DNA from: Barthelona sp. PCE
Taxonomy: Eukaryota > Metamonada: BaSk clade
Length of the DNA: 64,000 nucleotides
Direction of reading: 5' to 3'
NCBI GenBank assembly: GCA_040285745.1
Contig: JAUFOR010000003.1
Span: 620,001-684,000 of the forward strand
A model generated the notes under the pieces. The model saw only the letters and a list, made by a program, of their open reading frames with translations. It was not told the DNA's origin and made no database searches. The number at the start of each line of letters is the position of its first letter. Within the stretch, counting starts at the first letter, position 1. This document shows positions 26,478 to 36,970 of the stretch, piece after piece. The position numbers were made by a program, and so were the translations under genes.

Positions 26478-28424
26478 TTATTGCACCTTACCCATTGGAA
26501 CAACCAGTGGGTTTTCAGCGTCCATATCGCTCACATATGACAACACACGCTCGACTTCACCTGTTTCATTCATGCTTCCAGCTGTTCTTGCAACCGCTAA
26601 ACCTGCCAACTGCAACTCTTCACTTTTGCTTGACATTGCGTACTCACATAGCTGCCCTGCCAACCTTTGCATAACCTTGACATTTGGCGCTGAAAAACCA
26701 CACCGTAACATCTCATTCGCAAGCTGCAAGTGGTCCAGGATAATGCTGTCCACTAAGAATCGGGGATTCGCACTCAAAGCGTTGAAAAGAGGGAGTCCGA
26801 TTTCAGCAAGGACTGGATTTAGTCTATTGATACGACTGACAGTGTTTGACTCCAATCCCAAAAAAAGATTGATGCTAGGTAGATCCAACGCTGATTCTCG
26901 ATTTGAAAGAAGACGCACACCCTCTCGTACACCGCGGAGACACGATGATATGTGTGAAGGGCCACAGTCCCCTGCATAAAGCAATTTGGAAAGCTCGGTC
27001 GCAACACGTGGAGCAGCAACAACTGTCAAACCGGCAACAACACGTTGTGTATGCTGCCTTCTATTAGCCACGTGCCCATCCATACCGAACAGCATTGTCT
27101 GCAGTATCGGCTTGACTTGGCTTGCAATGGCAAGCGGCGCTACGTTTCCCTCCATAAATAGCACAGCTGGAAAGTGACGCAGACCGCACTCCCGCACAGC
27201 TACATTCTTGTCCTCAACCATACGGATGGCATCGCGGACAGTGATGGGCGGTTCCACTCTCTCATCGTGTTTGGGCCTTCCAAGGAACTCGTCCACTAAT
27301 GGATCCCGTTCTTCGTCACTTGAGCCGCCCCAGTCGAATTCATGGTCATGTACAACGGTCTCGTCCACCTCAAGGACATCAACTTTCAGCGGATCATCAT
27401 CTGGTAGTGCCGACTCGCGTGCAGTAAAGAACTTACGATATTCGACAGGAACAACATCAAAACCGTGGAAAACATCGTGACTTTCGGGCTGCATATCTAT
27501 GAAATGCTGCAGTAGTGCTTGACTCAGCTCAGTCACACAAGGATCAAGTGAAGACAGCATTGCACCAATACTGACCATAAGCCTTGCCTGGATCTCAACC
27601 GTCAAGTCAGTAATTGTGAATACAAGTGCAGCTATTTGTGCCTGTAGTTCAAATTGAGCGATACCAAACACTCCCTCAGCCGCAACAACAACCGTCTCCG
27701 TATCTGAATGAGCACAAAAAACGTTTACCAACTTCGAGAGCGTTCCCACAGAAATTAGTACTGTTTTTAGAAGTTGAACAAGATGAACCGTTAGATATGA
27801 AGTTGAACATAATATCGATTCGTCCCAGTTCAGCAACGCGTGATATGCAACATCCTCATTGCTCTGTAACACATCGAATCTGCCGCTTTTCAGGCAAACA
27901 CTTGCAATCTGACTACTGTACCCCCGCATTATAAGCCGGAGGAGTGCTGATGAGTCATCAAGCGCTGATGCTACCATAGAGTGTGGAATGTACATTGTAA
28001 TACACTCAAAGAGTTCTGGGTCGTGGTGCACGTGCGCCTTTAACGTATCTACTAAATGGAAGAGCGACGAAAAAATTGCTGGCATAATAGAAATGACCCG
28101 AAGCACCGAAGCACAACAGGAATACACGCCTGATTGGCGTAGTTGATGCAGCTGTTGTACATGATCAGACGAGATAACAGCCTCAATAGTTTCTATAAGG
28201 CATTCAGAGTCATAAGTAGCAATCCAGTCAACTATAGCTTTTTTTCTGTGGCTAGAAATGAAGCTCCACCACTGTGCAGCGAAAACTTGTGTCAGAAAAA
28301 AGACATCGTCTGCTTTAACGAGTTGAGTTTCTAAAATCAATCGATCAATGATACTGTCAACTTCTCCCACATATCTGCACAGCCGCAACTCGCCCAGTAA
28401 ATCACTTGCCCTCACTTCATTCAT
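26478..28424 (-). CDS. Tel2/TELO2-like helical-repeat protein
   Basis: The 648-residue helical solenoid has an acidic centre (about 345-375, DETVVHDHEFDWGGSSDEER). A segment then resembles the conserved Tel2 C-terminal domain: PPITVRDAIRMVED near 393, QHTQRVVAGLTVVAAPRVA (about 440-458), then CGPSHISSCLRGVREGVRLL. In TELO2 the same order is (D/E)SDDE..., YLRD..., LRQ.A..ALVV..P..V..YL, YSL.QR..IL..L..AA.EL. Tel2 with Tti1 and Tti2 brings PIKK kinases (TOR, ATM) to Hsp90. The match is by pattern only, so an unrelated HEAT protein remains possible. It is divergent from CLN3 over 73 bp. Confidence 0.5.
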   Translation of the reverse strand: MNEVRASDLLGELRLCRYVGEVDSIIDRLILETQLVKADDVFFLTQVFAAQWWSFISSHRKKAIVDWIATYDSECLIETIEAVISSDHVQQLHQLRQSGVYSCCASVLRVISIMPAIFSSLFHLVDTLKAHVHHDPELFECITMYIPHSMVASALDDSSALLRLIMRGYSSQIASVCLKSGRFDVLQSNEDVAYHALLNWDESILCSTSYLTVHLVQLLKTVLISVGTLSKLVNVFCAHSDTETVVVAAEGVFGIAQFELQAQIAALVFTITDLTVEIQARLMVSIGAMLSSLDPCVTELSQALLQHFIDMQPESHDVFHGFDVVPVEYRKFFTARESALPDDDPLKVDVLEVDETVVHDHEFDWGGSSDEERDPLVDEFLGRPKHDERVEPPITVRDAIRMVEDKNVAVRECGLRHFPAVLFMEGNVAPLAIASQVKPILQTMLFGMDGHVANRRQHTQRVVAGLTVVAAPRVATELSKLLYAGDCGPSHISSCLRGVREGVRLLSNRESALDLPSINLFLGLESNTVSRINRLNPVLAEIGLPLFNALSANPRFLVDSIILDHLQLANEMLRCGFSAPNVKVMQRLAGQLCEYAMSSKSEELQLAGLAVARTAGSMNETGEVERVLSYVSDMDAENPLVVPMGKVQ

Positions 28425-28497
28425 CAATTATGAAACGAGAAGGTTGTATTCTGTTTTACACACTTTTCCTTGTATTTTTTCTATTTCACATCATTAA

Positions 28498-29781
28498 ATG
28501 TCTAAAAAAGACAAAGGAATGCGTAACTGGCTGGCGCTTTTTACTGTGGGCACTATCAATAACCTTGCATATTCTGTTGTGCTGAGCGCAAGTAAGTCTC
28601 TGGCTGAACAATTCGGAAAGTCAGAGTATATGGGCCTTTTCTCGTGGTGCAACGTACTGTTAAGCTTTGTAATGCGTGTGGTTGTACTATTTTTGGAAAA
28701 CTCCACATACACTAAAAGATTACTTTTTAATACAGCTCTCATGCTTGTTGGTATCTCTGGTGTTGCGGCCTCTATTATGTTTGATAACTTTTTCCTCTCC
28801 CTCTTCTTTGTTTTACTCGTAGGCGGAGCTTCTTCATTTGGTGAATGCGTCATTTTAGGTTTCCTACGACAATACCCCAGATCAATGATTGGTGCGTGGT
28901 CTTCCGGTACAGGTATGGCTGGATTGGGCGCAAGCATGGGATATTTGCTCCTTTTCGACATAATCAAAATGCCAAATCTTCAAATTTTCCTTATTCTTCT
29001 TCCTCTTGTTCTGATCTACGCCATTGGTATTTTCTTTTGGCTCTCCCCACCCATCACACACCTTGACGACGACGGAAATGTTGTGTGCAGCGTCACTTAT
29101 CTCAAAGGAAGAGATGACCCGCTTCGAGACATTAAGTATTTGAAAGAGTACTGTGAGAAGAAGAATATGATCAAAATGCTGTCTGAACTCGATAACCTTA
29201 CATTCGGTGATATCGAAGAAGATCACAGACCTTTGTTAGACAGCAAATTACATAAAAATGAGAAAAAAGGTTGGGCTCGTTATAAGGCTGTATTCCGCAA
29301 AGTCCTTTATTTCGCACTGTGCCTTTCCTCCGTGTACTTCTTCGAGTATGCCATCATCCAAGGTGGTGCGAAGAACGGTGTCCATAACGGCCACGGCTTT
29401 TGGGTTGAGAACTCGTTTGAAATTCTTCAAGTTTGTTACCAAGCTGGTGTTCTTGTATCCCGTTCATCCCTATCCCTCTTTAAACTCCGTGAGGAACGTC
29501 TTTGGGTTCCCTCTTTCATCCAAGGTATTAACTTTATTTTGTGGATGATCCAAGATGAGTGGAAGATCTTCCCTCTCTGGATTCTGTATGTTCATATGGT
29601 GTTTGTCGGCCTCATGGGCGGTCTGGAATATGTGCAAGTATTTGCAGGTCTTAAGGATACGAAACGTCTCAGCGATAACGAACGTGAACTGGCCAACAAT
29701 ACTGTTGCAATGTGGATAACAATAGGTATCTCTCTTGCTTCCATCTATGATCTAGTCGCGGATAACATTTTGTTCAAGTAA
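28498..29781 (+). CDS. CLN3: CLN3/battenin (BTN1) lysosomal membrane protein
   Basis: This 427-residue polytopic membrane protein, about 11 helices, has the CLN3/BTN1 signature. NWLALFTVGTINNLAYSVVL opens the first helix (human [21 protein letters not shown]). The helix-3/4 region has GWSSGTGMAGL-like sequence (GAWSSGTGMAGLGASMGYLL). Later FEYAIIQGG and LYQVCYQAGVLVSRSSL-like sequence (EILQVCYQAGVLVSRSS) match the conserved C-terminal half. CLN3 sits in lysosomal or vacuolar membranes and is linked to pH homeostasis and glycerophosphodiester export. Length fits (human 438). The last 12 codons overlap the end of the antisense THADA-like gene by 37 bp. Confidence 0.93.
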   Translation: MSKKDKGMRNWLALFTVGTINNLAYSVVLSASKSLAEQFGKSEYMGLFSWCNVLLSFVMRVVVLFLENSTYTKRLLFNTALMLVGISGVAASIMFDNFFLSLFFVLLVGGASSFGECVILGFLRQYPRSMIGAWSSGTGMAGLGASMGYLLLFDIIKMPNLQIFLILLPLVLIYAIGIFFWLSPPITHLDDDGNVVCSVTYLKGRDDPLRDIKYLKEYCEKKNMIKMLSELDNLTFGDIEEDHRPLLDSKLHKNEKKGWARYKAVFRKVLYFALCLSSVYFFEYAIIQGGAKNGVHNGHGFWVENSFEILQVCYQAGVLVSRSSLSLFKLREERLWVPSFIQGINFILWMIQDEWKIFPLWILYVHMVFVGLMGGLEYVQVFAGLKDTKRLSDNERELANNTVAMWITIGISLASIYDLVADNILFK

Positions 29782-32700
29782 GCCAGCATGGCTTCATGTG
29801 AGCTTACCTCATCTGAGGATAATCTCACTAGTAAATGCGGATAGCAATACTCTGGTGTTCCGCCAATAACGTGAACGATGTCATCACCTCCCTGTCTGTT
29901 GTAGCAATTCATACGAATGACATGCTCCATTACAGCTGTGGGTACACTGGCTATGTCAAAATTAAGCCTTGAAAATATGTAATGGGGCGCTAGAGTAACT
30001 TCTGAACCGAATATTGTTGAAAAGCGTTCGGAAAACGCATCCCAACATGGAAGATCATTGGAAAAAACAAGAAGTAACAACAGGCTGCTCAAATCTTCAT
30101 CATCCACACTTGCAACCATCAGGCGTTCACAAATTGCACCTTCTTCAAATGTCACAAGTGCGTTATCCATATTGGAGCAAGGAGCATTTTCAGCTAAAGG
30201 CACGTTAATCTCTCGGGTTGAAAATGCTTCATTCACATCAATTGCTGGCTCACGGTTTTCATCGCCTGCGGTTCGCAACAGGCGCAGGGTGGACGACCTC
30301 AGCATGTGATTGCGATGTGTCAGCAACTCTTCCAAAACCTCTTTAATTCTTTGAGTTTTTTCATGATTCTCCGTCATGTCAAGCATCATTAAAACATCAA
30401 CAAGTAACAGTTTAATGGTTGTTGTACCGTTTGCGAGCTGATTCATGTAAAAATCAAACAAACTGAACCGCTCAAGGAAAAACGAAAGAGGAAGCATCAC
30501 GCGAAGGCTCTCCTTTTTGGAGCTCACCTGTCCCGTCATGTATGCGATCAGGGGCGCGAGGGAATTGGTGCAGGCACTCCTGATGTCCCAATTCGGATGA
30601 TCAAAGAGAAGGGCGATTCGCTGAAATACAGAACTGATCAACCCATCATATATCTCAAGTGTAAAGCAGCGAGATGATCTCACTATTCCAGCCATGATAT
30701 TGATTGCATGACACATCAGTGATATATCCTCATTAACACTGAGCACCATTTCACAAACTGAAATGAAGAAATCCCCGTTCCAAGAGAGCTGCTGGACCAT
30801 GCAAAACAGGCCGGGGATACCCCCCGAACGGCGTGTATGCTTGAAATGTGCTATATCATTCACATTTGATGTGATTAAATTCCAAACGTTCTCAATATGG
30901 TGTCTCAGGTGCTGTACCGTCTTCAAAGCAAGCCTCCAAAGAGGGGTAAGACGACAGACCGTGCAAATATTGAAAACAGATTTGATCAGCATATCTTTTT
31001 GATCATCGTTGTATTTATGGAAAACTCTTTGTAGATGCATCAAAAACTCCTTACAGCTCAGATAACATGCACCTGGCCCAGTGACATGACTCCAATCACC
31101 GTGTACAGACATTTGACTGCCAAGCACCTTCAGCATTGAGTCAACTGAGTCGCACAACCCCTGTACCCCCTTTATCAGTGGGTTATCGTTCAGCAAAGCC
31201 AAGTATGTTCGGTAAACACGGAGAACGTGTTCATATTCAGTGTTGACGTCAAGATCAAACTCTTTGAAGAAAGAACCAGCTCTTGCCAACAACTCTTGCA
31301 TATCAAAATCACAAACAGTGGCAAGCGCAGCTGTACCTTGCAATGACACTGAGAATGCACCACCTTCCACACTTCTCTCAATGAGCCAATCGAGTGAGTG
31401 CTCTTCGGATGTAAAGTCAACTAAAGTCAAGATTTTAAGTGCTGCATCACGAACGAGCTGCCAAGAATTAATAATTCCAAAGTTGATGATCCTTTCTATA
31501 ACTTCCTTACTCACCCTTTCCTTTATGAGCTTTCCAAAGAAGGCCAGAATCGTCATGGATGGTAGTAATATGTTTGACGGTGTGTGTGGCATTAAATATT
31601 CAACCAAACATTCAATAAGACACAGTTTTTCTTCTTTGCTTAACAATCTACGTGATTCTACAATTTTTTTGACCTCATTCTGAGCCATACCTACAACACC
31701 AGCTACGTTTGCCTTAAAAAGATCAAGAACTATGCTGAAAAGCTTCAATGGCACAACCTTTCGTGCTGAAATAAGAGCCTCGCCGATATAAAGCTCATGA
31801 CGAGCAAGTATAGCGTGATTGATATCATTCTCAATAGATGGACACTCGTTCTTCGATATCAAGCGGTAAAACAGGGGCACATCACTCCAGTCCACTTCCT
31901 CAGAGCGAGAAAGGACAGGGTGATACAGGGTTCTTGCAACTACATTCCTGGCATACGTTGGTTCAACAATTAACAAAGGTTTAATATCTTGCAACGTTAG
32001 GTATCCACTTGCAACATCAAAATATGAGCGGCTGACTGAAGCAGTGGCATTACTTTGCAATAATTCATCAAGACGACTGACAACCTGTGGTACAGAGTGT
32101 TCATCTGGGAAGAACAGCAAATGCAAACTCTGACATGTAATCTTAAAAGCATTATCTGTGAAACTTGTGTAAAAATCAATGAACCATGATGTAGTAAATA
32201 GTTCTTCAGAAAGAACCATCTTCAGCTTAACCCTGCTTGTGCAAACACCAAAAACAGTTCTTGAACTCTCAAACAACATATGAGTCATGTGCAAATCATC
32301 CGAGGTGTCGTTTTTGATAACTGATGCAATGATTCGCAGTGCCACGTTTGCATTTGCTCTGCTCAACACGCTTCCAATAATCACTAATCGTTCTTCCGAA
32401 AGAGATTTGGCCACACGTGTGTAACCAGACAGAAACCCAATGTGGAGTATATGCTCAATAAACGGTGAGCCTTGTCGATTTATCGCATAAAGAGCACCGA
32501 TACAACGCCAAAAATTCACACAATTCTTCTTCTGTGTTAAAAGTTCCAGTAATGCTGCTTCAAGTGCTGCTGAGCAGTGGAAATCTCCGTCTGAACGTTC
32601 AACCATCCCGGTTATATATGCAAAAACAACTCCAAAGTGACTTGATTTCTTTTGCTCTGCAATATTAACGCAAATAAGTTGTATGTGATCCCTAATCGTG

Positions 32701-32978
32701 GCTCCTGGAATATTTTTGAGGCACCATCGAACCAACTCAACGTAAACGTCTGCAGGGTACCTATCATCATCAAAAATATCATTGAATATCGATAGAGCAC
32801 GCTGTTCAGTCATTGTAAAGTTAAACAGCGTCGGTAGCGCGTGTGTGAATGCACCGTTAAAACTGCCCTTCAATATGACGTGAAGTTTATCCATAATCTC
32901 TTCAGGTTTAACTGATTTTGGATCAGTTGGAGTGATGATGCTTTCCAGTTCCCGCTTAAAGGTTTTGTAATCAGACAT
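29745..32978 (-). CDS. THADA/Trm732-like HEAT-repeat protein
   Basis: The 1077-residue helical solenoid carries the DUF2428/THADA signature near residues 700-725 (DIAHFKHTRRSGGIPGLF; THADA has TRRSAGLP). The companion motif FDHPNWDIRSACTNSLAPLI follows about 100 residues later (THADA W.VRN....F..LI.R..G). In yeast, Trm732 pairs with Trm7 to 2'-O-methylate tRNA position 32; human THADA does the same with FTSJ1. It is smaller than human THADA (about 1950) and yeast Trm732 (about 1420). The TAG stop lies inside the antisense CLN3 coding region. The ATG at 32978 is the first in frame. Confidence 0.75.
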   Translation of the reverse strand: MSDYKTFKRELESIITPTDPKSVKPEEIMDKLHVILKGSFNGAFTHALPTLFNFTMTEQRALSIFNDIFDDDRYPADVYVELVRWCLKNIPGATIRDHIQLICVNIAEQKKSSHFGVVFAYITGMVERSDGDFHCSAALEAALLELLTQKKNCVNFWRCIGALYAINRQGSPFIEHILHIGFLSGYTRVAKSLSEERLVIIGSVLSRANANVALRIIASVIKNDTSDDLHMTHMLFESSRTVFGVCTSRVKLKMVLSEELFTTSWFIDFYTSFTDNAFKITCQSLHLLFFPDEHSVPQVVSRLDELLQSNATASVSRSYFDVASGYLTLQDIKPLLIVEPTYARNVVARTLYHPVLSRSEEVDWSDVPLFYRLISKNECPSIENDINHAILARHELYIGEALISARKVVPLKLFSIVLDLFKANVAGVVGMAQNEVKKIVESRRLLSKEEKLCLIECLVEYLMPHTPSNILLPSMTILAFFGKLIKERVSKEVIERIINFGIINSWQLVRDAALKILTLVDFTSEEHSLDWLIERSVEGGAFSVSLQGTAALATVCDFDMQELLARAGSFFKEFDLDVNTEYEHVLRVYRTYLALLNDNPLIKGVQGLCDSVDSMLKVLGSQMSVHGDWSHVTGPGACYLSCKEFLMHLQRVFHKYNDDQKDMLIKSVFNICTVCRLTPLWRLALKTVQHLRHHIENVWNLITSNVNDIAHFKHTRRSGGIPGLFCMVQQLSWNGDFFISVCEMVLSVNEDISLMCHAINIMAGIVRSSRCFTLEIYDGLISSVFQRIALLFDHPNWDIRSACTNSLAPLIAYMTGQVSSKKESLRVMLPLSFFLERFSLFDFYMNQLANGTTTIKLLLVDVLMMLDMTENHEKTQRIKEVLEELLTHRNHMLRSSTLRLLRTAGDENREPAIDVNEAFSTREINVPLAENAPCSNMDNALVTFEEGAICERLMVASVDDEDLSSLLLLLVFSNDLPCWDAFSERFSTIFGSEVTLAPHYIFSRLNFDIASVPTAVMEHVIRMNCYNRQGGDDIVHVIGGTPEYCYPHLLVRLSSDEVSSHEAMLAYLNKMLSATRS

Positions 32979-33111
32979 TAAAATCCACTAAAACTATGTT
33001 AAGAGTGCATAAAAAGAAAACGACTGCAAGAGGATTCAATGCTAATTCCTGGTGCTTAAACAACGACAAATCAAGACACTATACTCACTTTTTACTTTCA
33101 ATAATACCAAA

Positions 33112-36100
33112 TCAATTTCCAAACCGACCTGCTTTTCTGCAGAGACCTTCCATTCTTTGATATCGATCATCATCGAATGGATAACTACAAACTGAACCAA
33201 TAATGGTAGGCGCGGAGTGTTTCTCAATGGAACGAGAATTTGAAATACAAGATCTTAATTGACGAAGAGAGTATATAATATATTCCCAACGATCCTCTTT
33301 ACCTTGAAGAATGCTCCAAAAAAGATCATCTATCACTGGTTTCAGACCTGCGTTGCGCCCTCTGCGTTGTAAGTAGTTAACTACTTCTTTTGTTTTGGTA
33401 GTATCACACTTGGCATACAACAAATAATGACATAAAAGCGCAAAATCAAAATAATCACGTTCTTTAGCTCCATCCCATGATGTGAAATCATACCAACCTT
33501 CCAGTAGTCCTGGAAGAAAACGACGGATAGTGGATCTAAAAAAACAAATATGAGGAGAAAAACTCTCATTCAAGAAGATTGAGCTGGGATGTAAAAAACC
33601 ATGATAAATACCGTTATAATGCATTTTTTGCAGTGTTTCGGCGACAGTAACCAATATACCAATACGTATACTCCGTGGAAACAGACGAGACTTCTCCAAC
33701 TGCATCATCCTTTGATAGAAAACAGCCCCCTTACTAACATCCCTTATCTCCAATGGCTTTAAAACATTACACGCGTTTTCTGGCATCATAGCACTGTGTA
33801 AACAATATATTCTGTCATACAGAGCTGGAGTCATTTCAGAATGAGAAAAACACATAATCTCACTTCCATAGCAGATATCTACTCCATAATAAGGTTTTGA
33901 TTTCTCGAATACCTGTTCTCCTTCAGATGTAACTATTGTTTTAATATTATTTCTGACCCATAACAAAGAATTATTTCTGACTAAACTCTGTACACCTTCA
34001 ATAATATCCATCATTGAGTGCGCAAAATCATGAGCAAGCACTGAATTCAACATGCTTGATAATGGCTCGATATCACTGAAAAATATCGGACTACAACTAT
34101 TAAAGTTAGAACATGGGATTTCTAACAAAATATATGCAATCAGACACACAAAAACATATAAAGCTTGCCCATTATACTTTGACGCTGTAATAAATCCTTC
34201 AGATTCAAAAAAAGTACTTGTATTTAAAAAAAATTTCCCATCAACCAAAGAAAAATGTAATGGTGAAAGATTTGTGACAATTCTGCACTTGGCAATATCA
34301 TTGATTGCATGACCGACGTCAATACAGAACTGCAGACGAGATGCATGTGAACAAAGAGTGAGACTCATTTCTGATAAACGTTGAGTTATGTTTGCCATTG
34401 AAAAACATACACCGATCTGCTCAACGTGCAATAAAGAAGAACACTTCAGACTGGGGATGTGTCGCATATAATCGTGTTCTTCGGTAAAGACAGCAAGACT
34501 ATCAAATTCAGATGTGACGAAAACCCTCATACCTGAAAGGTAGTAATAGAATACCCCTCTTTTCTCATGGAAAACTAAGTCCGGTACAGACATCGCCTTG
34601 CATCTGTTGAAATGCTCTGGAAGAAGAGGATCTGAAGGCCTTATCAGATTTGGGATGATGCTCAAATTTTCTAACTTACTTGTAATCTGAAACAACGATG
34701 ATCTCAACTGTGGCAGTTCATCTTCTACCAGCCTCTGTAGTAACTCTGTGCTCAGGTATTCAAAGCTAGATGAAGTAGCGAACGAGGCAGATTCAAAACT
34801 TTCATATATTTCAAGCATTCTTCTGTCAAACTGTTGAATTTTTCTAATAATTATGTTTGATTTTAACGTAAAACCAACTGAATCGCTCTTAAATCCTATA
34901 GTGTGAATAAATTCAAACACTTCACTGAAACAAATATCAAAACTGATAAGAATCTGTTCAATTGTTCGGTCTTCTGCCAAGGCTGGCTCCTTCTGCAGCA
35001 TACGCGCAACTTTCTCCATAATTACATGCATTCGGTGTGTTAAAAGTGTAATCTGCTTTCTGCACCATTGAGCGTTCTTAATCATTGCGAAACCATATCC
35101 CAGTGTCATTGAAAGCATGCTGCATGCAGACGGTAGTGCACCAAAAGCAATAGGAATTTGAGAACACTCACTCAAAAATGACAGAAATTTCTCACTGTTC
35201 GAAACTGCACTATCTGCTGAAGCAAACTCAAGTGGTGTGGCTTTGATTAATGCGATGGAACGGTAGCCGTCTTGTGCGGAAACCATACGCTCAAAATTAG
35301 TGTGGGTATACCTCACAAATATATCACTATCATCTCTGCAGACACATGCATCTTGAATGAACCAATCCTTTCCAAACAGTCTCTTGAACTTTAATAGTGG
35401 CATATGGATTGCAAACGTATCTTTTGACATGAAAATAATGCCTAAATCACCTTCTGAAACGAAACTTCTGAAAAAACCAGACTCAAAACACAATTTGCAC
35501 TCCGGGAACGTCTGTAACGTGGATAAGAACCCCTTTCCGAAGTGTGGTTGACTTTGGCATGTGGTTTTCGAGGGCTTAACAAAAATTAAAGAACTGCTCA
35601 ATCTCTCAAACGAAAATATATACATAGTGTTCCTGCTGATATAAGCAATTTCTGTACTATTCCACATCACAAAGCCCTGTAAATTGAACCGCATCTGACT
35701 TACACGCTTAAAGACTGAAGGGACAGACACCATGTCGGAGCAGCGCCTCTTTTTGACAGTGCCAACAAGTGTCTGTGTATTCGTGTAAGCCACCAATAGC
35801 TTCTTCTCAAGGAAGTAAGCAGCCCCGTTTAGGTTATGCAACAGATCAACGTGCTTTCCAAGATGTTCAGTTGTAAACAGAAAACAATGAAGGCTTCTTA
35901 TTCCTTTTGATTCACGTAATTGATACACAAATCTACCATACATGATGGACTTTAGTATCTGTTTAGTGATTCCATTAATCCGAACGGGTACAGCGCCGCA
36001 TAAATGATTAACAAATATTAAAGATTGTGAGTCAGTATATTGAATGATTGGTTCTAACCCAACAATACCATCTGGATATGCGAATATGGTCTCAGACGAC

Positions 36101-36747
36101 ATGACGCCGTCATCAGTATATGAAAAAACGCAATCATTTGTATAAACTCGAAAAAGTGAGTCACTCTCACTTGCAATGGCTAAAATCTCTAATTGAATTG
36201 TATAACTATATATGCTCTCTAGGGAAAGCGATGAGCGGTATCTAAATACTTCAATGGCACTTCTTTCGTACTGAACAACAAAATCTGACCCCATACGGAT
36301 GACGCAAATGATCCTTCGCCCATAAAAATGATCATCATCGAACATGCGCGTCTGCTTTGTACTGAGTTCCAAGCATCCTATACTTGTTTGTGTGTAAAAC
36401 AAGAGAATTGAGGGAGAAAGAAACAACAATTTTCCAACTTCGATTGGAATACTCCACTCCATGCATATTTGCATCGATATTGTTTCCACAAACACAACAA
36501 CATCAGAATTTGCACTCTTACAGGCAAGCATCATACCTGAAGGAGAAACGCAAATGCTCTCAAAATTAACTCCTTCAAGAACGCTTACTTCCCTAATTGA
36601 AGTGTCATGAGAGAATATAAAAGGCTCTTCCTCGGGTAACACAACCTTAGAATCATTGTAAATCGCCAACTTGTGACAAAAACATGATGATTGTTTGAAC
36701 ATTTTGGAATACGATTTGGGTTGGTTTGCACGACATGTCACATCCAT
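33112..36747 (-). CDS. Large orphan with beta-rich N-terminus and two degenerate protein-kinase-like regions
   Basis: The 1211-residue protein has a beta-rich N-terminal half (about 1-480, propeller-like), a helical middle (500-680), and two regions that look like decayed kinase C-lobes. Region 1 (about 720-870): CIDVGHAINDIAKCRIVTNL, then SPLHFSL and a later YVFVCLIAYILLE. Region 2 (about 930-1190): VAETLQKMHYNGIYHGFLHP, SSIFLNE, then RDYFDFALLCHYLLY. The H-G-F-L-H-P-S-S-I-F-L string has the spacing of HRDLKPxNILL but lacks the catalytic Asp. No DFG or P-loop is visible, so both should be inactive. This is pattern-based inference. The start is the ATG at 36747. Confidence 0.55.
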   Translation of the reverse strand: MDVTCRANQPKSYSKMFKQSSCFCHKLAIYNDSKVVLPEEEPFIFSHDTSIREVSVLEGVNFESICVSPSGMMLACKSANSDVVVFVETISMQICMEWSIPIEVGKLLFLSPSILLFYTQTSIGCLELSTKQTRMFDDDHFYGRRIICVIRMGSDFVVQYERSAIEVFRYRSSLSLESIYSYTIQLEILAIASESDSLFRVYTNDCVFSYTDDGVMSSETIFAYPDGIVGLEPIIQYTDSQSLIFVNHLCGAVPVRINGITKQILKSIMYGRFVYQLRESKGIRSLHCFLFTTEHLGKHVDLLHNLNGAAYFLEKKLLVAYTNTQTLVGTVKKRRCSDMVSVPSVFKRVSQMRFNLQGFVMWNSTEIAYISRNTMYIFSFERLSSSLIFVKPSKTTCQSQPHFGKGFLSTLQTFPECKLCFESGFFRSFVSEGDLGIIFMSKDTFAIHMPLLKFKRLFGKDWFIQDACVCRDDSDIFVRYTHTNFERMVSAQDGYRSIALIKATPLEFASADSAVSNSEKFLSFLSECSQIPIAFGALPSACSMLSMTLGYGFAMIKNAQWCRKQITLLTHRMHVIMEKVARMLQKEPALAEDRTIEQILISFDICFSEVFEFIHTIGFKSDSVGFTLKSNIIIRKIQQFDRRMLEIYESFESASFATSSSFEYLSTELLQRLVEDELPQLRSSLFQITSKLENLSIIPNLIRPSDPLLPEHFNRCKAMSVPDLVFHEKRGVFYYYLSGMRVFVTSEFDSLAVFTEEHDYMRHIPSLKCSSLLHVEQIGVCFSMANITQRLSEMSLTLCSHASRLQFCIDVGHAINDIAKCRIVTNLSPLHFSLVDGKFFLNTSTFFESEGFITASKYNGQALYVFVCLIAYILLEIPCSNFNSCSPIFFSDIEPLSSMLNSVLAHDFAHSMMDIIEGVQSLVRNNSLLWVRNNIKTIVTSEGEQVFEKSKPYYGVDICYGSEIMCFSHSEMTPALYDRIYCLHSAMMPENACNVLKPLEIRDVSKGAVFYQRMMQLEKSRLFPRSIRIGILVTVAETLQKMHYNGIYHGFLHPSSIFLNESFSPHICFFRSTIRRFLPGLLEGWYDFTSWDGAKERDYFDFALLCHYLLYAKCDTTKTKEVVNYLQRRGRNAGLKPVIDDLFWSILQGKEDRWEYIIYSLRQLRSCISNSRSIEKHSAPTIIGSVCSYPFDDDRYQRMEGLCRKAGRFGN

Positions 36748-36945
36748 TTTTGACCCACTGAACAAAAAAAGTACCAAAAGAGTCCCTTAAAAAAGTAAGA
36801 AAAAGGTTTCGAATTTCAAATTCTTCAAACAACAGTTTAAAAGCTGCTTTCAATCCAGCATATAGCAATTTAGCGTCGAATATCAAACTATTTCTTCATT
36901 ATTATATTCAAACGTTGAATTTAAAAATTGTACTCTTTTCAGTTC

Positions 36946-36960
36946 CTCATCCCATTTAGG
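36946..36960 (+). promoter_or_regulatory. Candidate core promoter element of the beta-helix surface protein gene
   Basis: CTCATCCCATTTAGG, 10 nt before the ATG at 36971. Matches the recurrent element. Confidence 0.4.
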
Positions 36961-36970
36961 GATTTTACAC

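Noticed and set aside
26321-26503. N-terminal extension of the 455-residue orphan with a Phe/Leu-rich segment
   Set aside because: The stretch is translation of a T-rich leader; the ATG at 26320 has a promoter-like element directly upstream.
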